This document shows positions 30,292 through 37,913 of a stretch of DNA of 64,000 nucleotides, one piece after another (position 1 is the first letter of the stretch; each line of letters starts with the position of its first letter). The notes beneath the pieces are model-generated. The model searched no databases and was not told the origin of the DNA. It worked only from the letters and a program-made list of their open reading frames with translations. The translations under genes were made by a program, and so were the position numbers. The DNA is from Gammaproteobacteria bacterium (GTDB lineage Bacteria; Pseudomonadota; Gammaproteobacteria; Burkholderiales; Sulfuricellaceae). Location: contig JAHJGO010000027.1 in assembly GCA_018824405.1 (NCBI GenBank), positions 19,512-83,511 on the forward strand, written 5' to 3'.

Positions 30292-31390
30292 CGAGCATTC
30301 ATTGGGCGAATTGTTGCGCGAACAGGGCATCTCCCGCCGCGGCTTCCTCAAATTCTGTGGCGCCATGGCCTCGCTCATGGCCCTGCCCAGTAGCATGGTT
30401 CCCGCCATTGCCGCCGCACTGGAAAAAGCGCAGCGCCCCTCGGTGATCTGGCTCTCGTTCCAGGAATGCACCGGCTGCACCGAATCCCTGACCCGCTCCC
30501 ACTCCCCTACCCTGGAAAGCCTGATCCTCAACGCCATTTCGCTGGACTATCACCACACCCTGCAAGCTGCCTCGGGCGAAGCGGCGGAAGCCGCGCGCGA
30601 AGCCGCGATGAAGCAGTTCTTCGGCAAATACCTGCTGGTGGTGGATGGCTCGATCCCCACGAAAGACGGTGGCGTGTATTCCACCATCGCCGGCATCAGC
30701 AATCTCGACATGCTGCACGAAGCCGCCAAAGGCGCTGCGGCAATCGTGGCAGTCGGCACTTGCGCGGCCTTCGGCGGCCTGCCCCATGCCAGCCCCAACC
30801 CCACCGGCGCAGTGGCGGTATCGGACATCATCAAGGACAAGCCGATCATCAATGTTTCCGGCTGCCCACCCATCCCGGTGGTGATCACCGGCGTGCTGGC
30901 CCATTACCTGACTTTCGGCACGATCCCCGAACTGGACGACTTGGGGCGGCCCAAGTCCTTCTACGGCGAATCCATCCACGACCGCTGCTACCGGCGCCCT
31001 TTCTACGATCAGGGCAAGTTCGCCAAAACCTTCGACGACGAGGGCGCGCGCAACGGCTGGTGCCTGTTCGAGCTGGGCTGCAAGGGGCCGACCACCTTCA
31101 ACGCCTGCGCCACCACCAAGTGGAACCAGGGCACAAGCTTCCCGATCGAATCCGGTCATGGCTGTCTCGGCTGTTCCGAACCCGATTTCTGGGATGCAGG
31201 CAGCTTTTACCAGGCCCTTTCCACGCCGATCACGCCCGTGGGACGCGCCGCCGCTGTTGCCGCCGCAGCGGGCATCGTGGGCGGAGCCGCCATCGCCATG
31301 CACAACCGCCACACCAAGGCAGCCGCCAAAACCGCCCACCAGACCGTGACCATCGACGACCTGGAGAAACCCTCCGGAGAAGCGAAATGA
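30284..31390 (+). CDS. hyaA: [NiFe] uptake hydrogenase small subunit (Tat-exported)
   Basis: This is the electron-transferring small subunit with three FeS clusters. The 368-residue precursor begins with a twin-arginine signal (ISRRGFLKFCGAM, residues 16-28). It carries cluster cysteines in ECTGCTES, in GTCAAFGG, and in the CxRRPFYDQG...CLFELGCKGP and GHGCLGCSEPDFWD segments. A C-terminal membrane anchor follows (RAAAVAAAAGIVGGAAIAM, then HNRHTK). It is therefore a periplasm-facing, membrane-bound group 1 enzyme. Order small subunit-isp1-isp2-large subunit matches the HynS-Isp1-Isp2-HynL (group 1e) hydrogenases of sulfur bacteria. Confidence 0.95.
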   Translation: MADEHSLGELLREQGISRRGFLKFCGAMASLMALPSSMVPAIAAALEKAQRPSVIWLSFQECTGCTESLTRSHSPTLESLILNAISLDYHHTLQAASGEAAEAAREAAMKQFFGKYLLVVDGSIPTKDGGVYSTIAGISNLDMLHEAAKGAAAIVAVGTCAAFGGLPHASPNPTGAVAVSDIIKDKPIINVSGCPPIPVVITGVLAHYLTFGTIPELDDLGRPKSFYGESIHDRCYRRPFYDQGKFAKTFDDEGARNGWCLFELGCKGPTTFNACATTKWNQGTSFPIESGHGCLGCSEPDFWDAGSFYQALSTPITPVGRAAAVAAAAGIVGGAAIAMHNRHTKAAAKTAHQTVTIDDLEKPSGEAK

Positions 31391-32046
31391 GCGATATGGC
31401 CTTGCTGCTCTGGGCGCGCGGTCCGGGCCTGCAGATCGCCCTGACGGTCTTCATTATCGGGATGCTGCTCAAGCTGTTCGAAATCTTCAGCCTGGGGCGC
31501 AAGAAAGACCTTTCCACCCCGCGTCCGGGCAAGGCCTGGAGCGGATGGAAAACCATTTTCAGCCGCTCCCTGCCGGACCGGACCCTGCTGAAACGGACAT
31601 TCCCGACCTACCTCATGGGCTACACCTTCCACATCGGATTTTTCATCGCCCTGCTGTTTTTTGCGCCCCACATCGAGCTGTTCCGCAAGACGGTCGGCCT
31701 GGGCTGGCCCGCATTACCGACCACGCTGGTGGACGGCGTGACCCTTCTTTCCATCGTGGCCCTGCTGCTGATGCTGGGCTACCGCCTTTACCACCCGGTC
31801 AAGCGCTTCCTTTCCACTTTCGACGATTACGCATCCTGGGCGCTGACCATGGCCCCACTGCTGAGCGGCTACCTGGCCGTTCACCACCTGCTGCTGCCCT
31901 ACACCCTGATGCTGGCCATACACATCCTGAGCGTGGAACTGCTGCTGGTCTTCATGCCCTTCACCAAACTCTTTCATACCGTGTCGCTGTTCATCTCCCG
32001 CTGGTACAACGGCGATGCGCTGGGACATAAAGGGGCGAGATTATGA
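31387..32046 (+). CDS. isp1: Isp1: cytochrome b-like membrane subunit of hydrogenase
   Basis: This 219-residue integral membrane protein has five predicted spans, related to the gamma subunit of nitrate reductase and to HdrE/DsrM. Candidate haem-ligand histidines occur in YTFHIGFF, in YRLYHPVKR, in YLAVHHLLLP, in LAIHILSVE and in KLFHTVS. It would take electrons from the small subunit and, with Isp2, pass them to quinone or a cytoplasmic acceptor. The start overlaps the small-subunit stop (ATGA). In Thiocapsa-type operons isp1 and isp2 lie together between the hydrogenase subunit genes, as here. Confidence 0.9.
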   Translation: MSDMALLLWARGPGLQIALTVFIIGMLLKLFEIFSLGRKKDLSTPRPGKAWSGWKTIFSRSLPDRTLLKRTFPTYLMGYTFHIGFFIALLFFAPHIELFRKTVGLGWPALPTTLVDGVTLLSIVALLLMLGYRLYHPVKRFLSTFDDYASWALTMAPLLSGYLAVHHLLLPYTLMLAIHILSVELLLVFMPFTKLFHTVSLFISRWYNGDALGHKGARL

Positions 32047-32263
32047 GCAAGGAGCAGGGCCCGTGCGTAGCATGGGTGCGACTGGCTGCGAATAATCTCG
32101 GCTGCCGACACTCAGGCATCAAAACCTGTCACGTACTTTACGGAGGCAGCGTTATGAGCAAGGAGCAGGGCCCGTGCGTAGCATGGGTGCGACTGGCTGC
32201 GAATAATCTCGGCTGCCGACACTCAGGCATTAAAAACTGCACGCTCTTTACGGAGGCAGCATT
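32043..32263 (+). repeat. Tandem duplication (111 + 110 bp) between isp1 and isp2
   Basis: Copy 1 spans 32043-32153 and copy 2 spans 32154-32263. The first 77 bases are identical. A stretch of about 20 bases then differs by substitutions and one deletion, and the last 14 bases (TTTACGGAGGCAGC) are identical again. Inside each copy GCCCGTGC and GCATGGGT can form an eight-pair hairpin with a GTA loop. A second small stem, TCGG/CCGA, follows. Confidence 0.95.
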
Positions 32264-32267
32264 ATGA
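32043..32267 (+). CDS. Small ORF formed by two tandem 37-residue repeats (expression uncertain)
   Basis: A 74-codon frame lies between isp1 and isp2. It consists of two copies of a 37-residue unit (MSKEQGPCVAWVRLAANNLG, then CRHSGIK and a variable end). It overlaps isp1 by 4 bp (ATGA) and isp2 by 4 bp (ATGA). Each copy begins ATGAGC, the same hexamer as isp2. The second copy and isp2 are both preceded by ACGGAGGCAGC, so translation could initiate at each. I recognise no family. The DNA could instead act as a structured RNA spacer; see the repeat entry. Confidence 0.35.
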   Translation: MSKEQGPCVAWVRLAANNLGCRHSGIKTCHVLYGGSVMSKEQGPCVAWVRLAANNLGCRHSGIKNCTLFTEAAL

Positions 32268-33532
32268 GCGCCTCATTGGAACGCGGCCTCAACGCCTTTC
32301 GCGAGGTGATGGATGCGCCCATCGCCAGCTTCTTCAACAGCTGCGTGCATTGCGGCCTGTGTGCCGATGCCTGCCTGTTCCATACCGAGACCGGCGATCC
32401 GAAATACACCCCGATCCACAAGCTGGAACCCCTGCGCAAGCTGTGGAAGCGCGAATACACCGTGCTCGGCAAGCTGGCTTCGCTGGTCGGACTGGGCGAA
32501 ACCGTCAGCGACGTGGAGCTGGAGGAATGGAGCCCGCTGGTGTACGACAGCTGCACCCTGTGCGGCCGCTGCACCCTGGTGTGCCCGGTGGGTAACGACA
32601 TCACCTACATGATCCGCAAGATGCGCGAAGGCATGGCGGCGGCCGGGCACGCGCCGGCAGGGCTGGTCGAGGCCTCGCGAAGAACCATTGAACTGGGCAG
32701 CCCGATGGGCATCAAGCTGAAAGCGTTCATGGCCCAGGTGCATGGGCAGGAGGAGGAAACCGGCATCGAGATTCCGGTGGACAAAGCCGGGACGGATTAC
32801 CTGGTGATCATGTCCTCCATGGAAATCCTGGGCTACCCGGAATATCTCGGATCACTGGCTCGCATTTTCAGGCAGGCAGGCATCAGCTGGACGGTCTCCA
32901 GCGAGGCCTTCGAGGCGACCAACAGCGGCATCCAGATCGGCGTTTCCGACATCGCCCGTCAAATCGTCTCGCGCGTGGTCGATGCGGCGGAACAACTCGG
33001 CGTGAAGTACGTGATCAGCCCGGAATGTGGCCACGCCTTCTCCGCCCTGCGCTGGGAGGGGCCGAATCTCATTGGCCGGCCATACAAGTTTGAAGTGGTG
33101 CATGTACTGGAACTGCTCGACCAGTTACGCAAGGACGGTCGTCTCAAGACCGAGGGCAAAACCGATAAGGCTCTCACCCTGCACGACCCCTGCCAGATCG
33201 TGCGGCGCGGCGGCATCGTGGCCGAACCGCGCAACCTGGTCAACATGGTCGCCAGCGACTTCCGCGAAATGGAAGACCCGGGCATGTACAACTGGTGCTG
33301 CGGCGGCGGGGGCGGGGTATCGGCGATCACCGGTGCCGAGGAACTGCGTTTCAAGGTATTCAGGATCAAGAAGCGCCAGATCGAGGGCACAGGCGCGGGC
33401 ACCATGGTCACCGCCTGCGCCAACTGCCGAAACGTGCTCGAGGAAGGCCTGGAGCACTACAAAATGGACACCAGAATGATCGGTATCACCGAACTGGTGG
33501 CCGAACATCTCAAACAGGAAGACGCATCATGA
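32264..33532 (+). CDS. isp2: Isp2: HdrD-like iron-sulfur subunit of hydrogenase
   Basis: This 422-residue cytoplasmic protein resembles HdrD, GlpC and DsrK. Two [4Fe-4S] ferredoxin motifs lie in the N-terminal 120 residues (CVHCGLCADACLFH and CTLCGRCTLVCPVG). Two CCG-type cysteine-rich domains follow (SPECGHAF..., HDPCQIVRR, then WCCGGGGGVSA and TACANCRNVLEEG). CCG domains ligate a noncubane [4Fe-4S] cluster used in heterodisulfide chemistry. With Isp1 it probably links H2 oxidation to a quinone or thiol/sulfur carrier. The ATG at 32264 has a GGAGG site shared with the repeat unit. It overlaps the large subunit gene by 4 bp. Confidence 0.92.
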   Translation: MSASLERGLNAFREVMDAPIASFFNSCVHCGLCADACLFHTETGDPKYTPIHKLEPLRKLWKREYTVLGKLASLVGLGETVSDVELEEWSPLVYDSCTLCGRCTLVCPVGNDITYMIRKMREGMAAAGHAPAGLVEASRRTIELGSPMGIKLKAFMAQVHGQEEETGIEIPVDKAGTDYLVIMSSMEILGYPEYLGSLARIFRQAGISWTVSSEAFEATNSGIQIGVSDIARQIVSRVVDAAEQLGVKYVISPECGHAFSALRWEGPNLIGRPYKFEVVHVLELLDQLRKDGRLKTEGKTDKALTLHDPCQIVRRGGIVAEPRNLVNMVASDFREMEDPGMYNWCCGGGGGVSAITGAEELRFKVFRIKKRQIEGTGAGTMVTACANCRNVLEEGLEHYKMDTRMIGITELVAEHLKQEDAS

Positions 33533-35298
33533 GCCAGCGTATCGTCGTCGACCCCATCACCCGCATCGAAGGCCACCTGCGCATCGAGGCGGAAACCAAC
33601 GACCAGGGCGAAATCACCCGCGCCTCCAGCGCCGGCACCATGGTACGCGGTATCGAGATCATCCTCCGGGGCCGCGATCCGCGCGATGCATGGGCTTTCG
33701 CACAGCGCATCTGCGGCGTGTGCACGCTGGTGCATGGCATCGCCTCGGTGCGCGCGGTGGAAAATGCGCTCGATTACAGGATTCCGCCCAACGCCCAGCT
33801 GATCCGCAACCTGATGATCGCGGCCCAGTATGTCCACGACCATGTGATGCACTTCTACCACCTGCATGCGCTCGACTGGGTGGACGTGGTTTCGGCGCTC
33901 CAGGCCGATCCGAAACGGACTTCCGAGCTGGCGCAAAGCCTGTCGAGCTATGCCAAATCCTCGCCCGGTTATTTCGCCGACACCCAGAAGAAGCTCAAAA
34001 CCTTCGTCGAATCCGGCCAGCTCGGCATTTTCAGCAATGGCTACTGGGGCCACCCGGCCTACAAGCTGCCGCCGGAAGCCAACCTGATGGCGGTCGCGCA
34101 TTATTTCGAAGCCCTGGTCTGGCAGCGCGACGTGGCGCAACTGCATACCATTTTCGGCGGCAAGAACCCCCACCCCAATTTTGTGGTGGGTGGCGTGCCG
34201 TGCGCCATCAGCGTCCATCCGGGCCATAAAGGCCGCGGCAAGGGTCCACACTATCGCGGCGGGGCGGGCGCCACCGCGCTCAACATGGTGGGGCTGGAGA
34301 AGGTCAAAAATCTTATCGTCCAGATGCGCGACTTCGTCGATCAGGTGTACGTGCCGGATACGCTGGCCATCGCCGGTTTCTACAAGGAATGGTTCACTCA
34401 GGGCGAAGGCATCGGCAACTTCATGACCTACGGCGACTTCCCGGAAAAAGGCATGGACGACCCGGCCAGCTTCCTGATTCCGTCCGGGGTCATCCTCGAC
34501 CGCGACCTGAGCAAGATTCACCCTGTAGACCTCAATGCCGAAGACCAGATCCAGGAATACGTCGCCCATTCATGGTACGACTACAGCGGCGGCAAGGAAA
34601 AAGGCCTGCACCCCTATCAGGGTGAAACTACGCTCAACTACACCGGGCCGAAGCCGCCCTACCAGCACCTGGATACCGACGCTTCCTATTCCTGGCTCAA
34701 GTCGCCACGCTGGAGGGGCAAGGCGGTCGAAGTCGGCCCGCTGGCGCGGGTGCTGATGCTGCATGCCAGGGGCCACGAACAGACCCGCGAACTGGTCGGC
34801 ATGACGCTGAAAAAACTCGACCTGCCGGTCAGCGCCCTGTATTCCACCCTCGGCCGCACCGCTGCGCGCACGCTGGAAACCAAGATCATCGTCGATGCCA
34901 TGCAGGGCTGGTACGACCAGTTGCTGGCCAACATCAAGGCGGGTGATGTGCGCACCTTCAACGAAACCCTGTGGGAACCCTCCTCCTGGCCGAAACTGGC
35001 CAAGGGCGTGGGCTACTCCGAAGCGCCGCGTGGCGCGCTGGCGCACTGGATCGTCATCAAGGACCAGATCATCGACAACTATCAGGCGGTGGTGCCCTCG
35101 ACCTGGAATGCCGGACCGCGTGACACGACGGGGCAGGACGGCCCCTACGAAGCGGCGCTCAAGGGGCACAAGCTGCACGACCCGAAACAGCCGATCGAGA
35201 TCCTGCGCACCATCCACAGCTTCGACCCGTGCATAGCCTGCGCCGTGCACGTGGTCGACCCGGCAGGTGAAGAACTGGTGCAGGTAAAGGTAATATAA
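33529..35298 (+). CDS. hyaB: [NiFe] uptake hydrogenase large subunit
   Basis: This is the catalytic subunit carrying the NiFe(CN)2CO centre. The 589-residue protein begins VVDPITRIEGHLRIE. The N-terminal nickel motif RICGVCTLVHG is at about residues 60-70, and the C-terminal DPCIACAVHVVDPAGEELVQVKVI follows the DPCxxCxxH pattern. The maturation protease would cut after that histidine. It is exported with the small subunit by the Tat system. The start is fixed by the ATGA overlap with isp2. Confidence 0.97.
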   Translation: MSQRIVVDPITRIEGHLRIEAETNDQGEITRASSAGTMVRGIEIILRGRDPRDAWAFAQRICGVCTLVHGIASVRAVENALDYRIPPNAQLIRNLMIAAQYVHDHVMHFYHLHALDWVDVVSALQADPKRTSELAQSLSSYAKSSPGYFADTQKKLKTFVESGQLGIFSNGYWGHPAYKLPPEANLMAVAHYFEALVWQRDVAQLHTIFGGKNPHPNFVVGGVPCAISVHPGHKGRGKGPHYRGGAGATALNMVGLEKVKNLIVQMRDFVDQVYVPDTLAIAGFYKEWFTQGEGIGNFMTYGDFPEKGMDDPASFLIPSGVILDRDLSKIHPVDLNAEDQIQEYVAHSWYDYSGGKEKGLHPYQGETTLNYTGPKPPYQHLDTDASYSWLKSPRWRGKAVEVGPLARVLMLHARGHEQTRELVGMTLKKLDLPVSALYSTLGRTAARTLETKIIVDAMQGWYDQLLANIKAGDVRTFNETLWEPSSWPKLAKGVGYSEAPRGALAHWIVIKDQIIDNYQAVVPSTWNAGPRDTTGQDGPYEAALKGHKLHDPKQPIEILRTIHSFDPCIACAVHVVDPAGEELVQVKVI

Positions 35299-35309
35299 AA
35301 CAGCATTTG

Positions 35310-35419
35310 AACCACGGGGAACACGGGGTAGAACCAATATGCTGAGCAGTTCGGCCCGAACTGCTGGATGATGGGTTGATTCTGCCTGACCTTTTTTGTA
35401 CCCCGTGTACCCCGTGGTT
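35310..35419. repeat. Inverted-repeat element (MITE-like) after the large subunit gene
   Basis: A 21-base arm at 35310-35330 (AACCACGGGGAACACGGGG...) is matched in inverted orientation at 35399-35419 (...CCCCGTGTACCCCGTGGTT) with one mismatch. An inner palindrome AGCAGTTCGG/CCGAACTGCT sits at 35345-35365. There is no coding capacity. It fills the gap between the hydrogenase structural genes and the nickel permease gene and could affect readthrough. Confidence 0.8.
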
Positions 35420-35446
35420 AACTGATTTTTCTGGGATAATGAATTT

Positions 35447-36265
35447 ATGGAGCAGCTTCCCGCCAATTTCTCCGCACTGCTGGCACTGGTTTTCGCGCTC
35501 GGCATGCGGCACGGCTTCGACCCGGACCATCTCGCCACCATCGACGGCCTGACCCGCTTCAACGCCGCCGCCGAACGGCGCGTTTCCCGCTGGTGCGGCT
35601 TTCTGTTTTCGCTGGGCCATGGCGTCATCGTCATGGCAGTGGCCATCAGCGTCGGGGTGCTGGCGCAGGAATGGAAAGCCCCGCTCTGGCTGGAGGATGC
35701 CGGTGCCTGGATTTCGATCATTTTCCTGGCCCTGCTGGGTTTCCTGAATCTGTCGGCGGTGCTGAAAACCGCGCCTGACCAGGTGGTACGGCCCATCGGG
35801 CTGAAGGGCCGCCTGTTCGGGCGCCTCCAGCATGCCAGCCACCCCGCGCTGGTCGCGCTGGTCGGCGCCCTGTTTGCCCTGTCTTTCGACACTATGAGTC
35901 AGGCCGCCCTGTTTTCCGTCACTGCCGCCGCCCTGGGTGGTTGGGAGTATTCCCTGCTGATGGGAGCAACTTTCATGCTCGGCATGATGCTGACCGACGG
36001 CCTCAACGGCCTGTGGATTTCCCGCCTCATCCGGCGCAGCAATCAGATGGCCTGCCTGGCTTCGCGCATCATGAGCCTGTCGATCGCTTCTCTGAGCCTG
36101 CTGGTGGCGGCCTTCGGCGCCGCAAAGTATTTCTCGCCCGCGGTCGATGCGTGGAGCGAAGGACGGGAAATGATGATGGGGGTTTTCGTCATTGCCGTGG
36201 TGGCGGGCAGCTTCCTGCTCGCGCTGCGCTTGTCCCGGCGCACGCCCTTGCCTGCTGACGCCTGA
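35447..36265 (+). CDS. NiCoT-family nickel/cobalt permease (HoxN/HupN/NixA type)
   Basis: This 272-residue membrane protein has about seven hydrophobic spans. The transmembrane signature RHGFDPDHLATID (HxxxxDH) lies near residues 22-34, and LFSLGHGVIVM and LGMMLTDGLNGLWI follow, all hallmarks of NiCoT permeases. Its place next to hypA indicates nickel supply for the hydrogenase. The one-base overlap with hypA (TGATG) suggests co-translation. No strong ribosome-binding site is seen before the ATG. Confidence 0.9.
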   Translation: MEQLPANFSALLALVFALGMRHGFDPDHLATIDGLTRFNAAAERRVSRWCGFLFSLGHGVIVMAVAISVGVLAQEWKAPLWLEDAGAWISIIFLALLGFLNLSAVLKTAPDQVVRPIGLKGRLFGRLQHASHPALVALVGALFALSFDTMSQAALFSVTAAALGGWEYSLLMGATFMLGMMLTDGLNGLWISRLIRRSNQMACLASRIMSLSIASLSLLVAAFGAAKYFSPAVDAWSEGREMMMGVFVIAVVAGSFLLALRLSRRTPLPADA

Positions 36266-36603
36266 TGCATGAAATGTCGCTCGCCGAGAGCGTGCTGGAG
36301 ATTATCGAAAACAGCGCAGCGCAGCATGGCAGCGCGAAAGTCCACGCCGTATGGCTGGAAATCGGCCAGCTCGCGGGCGTCGAAGTGGAAGCCATGCGCT
36401 TCTGCTTCGACGCTGTGACGCGCGGCAGCATCGCAGATGGTGCCCGGCTGGAAATCATTGAAACACCGGGCACGGGGCGCTGTCTGAACTGCGGCAAAAC
36501 GATTCACCTGATTGAGCGTTATGATCTTTGTCCCGAGTGCGACATGCCGGTGGAAGTCATCGGCGGCACGGAAATGCGGGTCAAGGAACTGGAAATGGAA
36601 TAA
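36265..36603 (+). CDS. hypA: Hydrogenase nickel incorporation protein HypA
   Basis: HypA delivers nickel with HypB to the hydrogenase large subunit. The 112-residue protein starts MHEMSLAESVLEII; His2 and Glu3 are the known nickel ligands. The zinc site CLNC...CPEC is at the C-terminal end (RCLNCGKTIHLIERYDLCPECD). It overlaps the permease gene by one base. A dispersed inverted repeat separates it from hypB. Confidence 0.96.
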   Translation: MHEMSLAESVLEIIENSAAQHGSAKVHAVWLEIGQLAGVEVEAMRFCFDAVTRGSIADGARLEIIETPGTGRCLNCGKTIHLIERYDLCPECDMPVEVIGGTEMRVKELEME

Positions 36604-36615
36604 ATCCAGAAACCC

Positions 36616-36724
36616 CTGAATAAGTGGTCATTGCGAGGAATGCAATGACGAAGCAATCTCGCAACTCGTTGAAATACAAGATTGCTTCGCTGCGCTCGCA
36701 AAGACCATGCTCACTTGTTCAGGC
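36616..36724. repeat. Dispersed inverted-repeat element between hypA and hypB
   Basis: The left end CCTGAATAAGTGGTCATTGCGAG and the right end CTCGCAAAGACCATGCTCACTTGTTCAGG are imperfect inverted copies. The centre also holds GAAGCAATCT against AGATTGCTTC-like sequence. The GTCATTGCGAGGAATG...AAGCAATCTCGC type is a familiar mobile intergenic repeat in many bacteria. It carries no gene and leaves hypB its own ribosome-binding site. Confidence 0.8.
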
Positions 36725-36747
36725 CTTTCCTGGAAATGGAGAACTTA

Positions 36748-37539
36748 ATGTGTACAACCTGCGGCTGCGGTAGCGGCGAGCTGAAAATCGGCGGCAAGCC
36801 CCATACGCACAGCCACGACCAGGGCGAGCTGCGCTTCCGCCGTCCCAACCACGAACACAGCCATGAGCATGACCACGCTCACGGCGAAACCTCGCGCCGG
36901 GTACAGGTCGAGCAGGACATTCTGTCCAAGAACAACGCCTATGCACAGCGCAACCGCCAGCATTTCGCCGCGCATGGCATTTTTGCCCTGAACCTGGTCT
37001 CCAGCCCCGGCTCCGGCAAGACCACGCTGCTCACCCGCACCATCGAACTGTTGCAGGGCGAACTGCCGGTGGCAGTGATCGAAGGCGACCAGCAGACCAG
37101 CTTCGATGCCGAGCGCATCCGCGCCACCGGGGTCTCCGCTGTGCAGATCAACACCGGCAAGGGCTGCCACCTCGATGCCCACATGATCGAACATGCCCTT
37201 GAAGACCTGAAACCGGATGACCACAGCCTGCTATTCATCGAGAACGTCGGCAACCTGGTATGCCCCGCCAGCTTTGACCTGGGCGAAGCGCACAAGGTGG
37301 TGATCCTGTCGGTCACCGAAGGCGAGGACAAGCCGCTCAAATATCCGGACATGTTTGCCGCCGCCGGCCTGATGCTGCTCAACAAGGTCGATCTGTTGCC
37401 CTATCTGTCCTTCGATGTGCAAAAATGCATGGCTTATGCGAAACGGGTCAACCCCCGCATCCGCGTGATTCTCACTTCCGCCACCAGCGGGGAGGGCATG
37501 GATGAGTGGCTGGGGTGGCTACGAACTCATGGGACGTAA
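36748..37539 (+). CDS. hypB: Hydrogenase nickel-incorporation GTPase HypB
   Basis: HypB is the GTPase metallochaperone that stores nickel and passes it on with HypA. The 263-residue protein begins with the high-affinity nickel site CTTCGCGSG and a histidine-rich stretch ([20 protein letters not shown]). The G domain has [44 protein letters not shown] and [10 protein letters not shown]. The ATG at 36748 has GGAG seven bases upstream and places the CTTCGCG motif at the N-terminus; upstream in-frame codons lie in the repeat. Confidence 0.95.
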   Translation: MCTTCGCGSGELKIGGKPHTHSHDQGELRFRRPNHEHSHEHDHAHGETSRRVQVEQDILSKNNAYAQRNRQHFAAHGIFALNLVSSPGSGKTTLLTRTIELLQGELPVAVIEGDQQTSFDAERIRATGVSAVQINTGKGCHLDAHMIEHALEDLKPDDHSLLFIENVGNLVCPASFDLGEAHKVVILSVTEGEDKPLKYPDMFAAAGLMLLNKVDLLPYLSFDVQKCMAYAKRVNPRIRVILTSATSGEGMDEWLGWLRTHGT

Positions 37540-37580
37540 TAATATTAGACATTGTTAGCACTCAGAAGAAAGGAAGGGAT

Positions 37581-37913
37581 ATGAAAGCATTGCTCTTGAT
37601 CGGCTTGATGGTCATGGTTTTCCCGGCTCAGGCCGATGTCTACCGATGCCAGGATTCGGCTGGCAAAACCATGTACCAGGAAGCCCCATGCGAGAAGGCG
37701 AACCTGACAACAGTGAAAAAGCTCGCCAAGCCGATGGGCGAACCTTCCCCGGAAGCCATAGAAAAAGCGCAGGCGGAGTCCAGGGCGCTGGTTCAGCGCT
37801 ATAACGAGCGCAAAAAAGCCGAGCAGGATGCGGCTAAAAAAGAAAAAGAACATCAGGAAACAGAGCAGAAGAAAACGGCTCAGCCGGATGAGCAAACGGC
37901 CGGTGGCCAGTAA
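37581..37913 (+). CDS. DUF4124-type secreted protein within the hyp operon
   Basis: This 110-residue protein has a signal peptide ending PAQA followed by VYRCQDSAGKTMYQEAPCEK, the DUF4124 pattern with two cysteines. A long charged helical tail follows, rich in Lys, Glu and Gln. Periplasmic location is predicted; function is unknown. A GGAAGGG site precedes the ATG. It overlaps the hypF start and so is part of the hyp transcript, which is not usual for hydrogenase loci. Confidence 0.8.
   Translation: MKALLLIGLMVMVFPAQADVYRCQDSAGKTMYQEAPCEKANLTTVKKLAKPMGEPSPEAIEKAQAESRALVQRYNERKKAEQDAAKKEKEHQETEQKKTAQPDEQTAGGQ

Noticed and set aside
30466..31386. Upstream extension of the isp1 frame, nearly 300 codons inside the small-subunit gene.
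   Set aside because: It is out-of-frame overlap with a certain gene; the ATGA junction at 31387 and the first membrane span define the isp1 start.
33295..33528. 78-codon upstream extension of the large-subunit frame.
   Set aside because: The protein family begins at VVDPITRIEGH, and ATG 33529 overlaps the isp2 stop by 4 bp.
36616..36724. Considered as a small RNA gene because of its strong foldback.
   Set aside because: It has the sequence of a well-known dispersed intergenic repeat, with no promoter or terminator pattern of its own.
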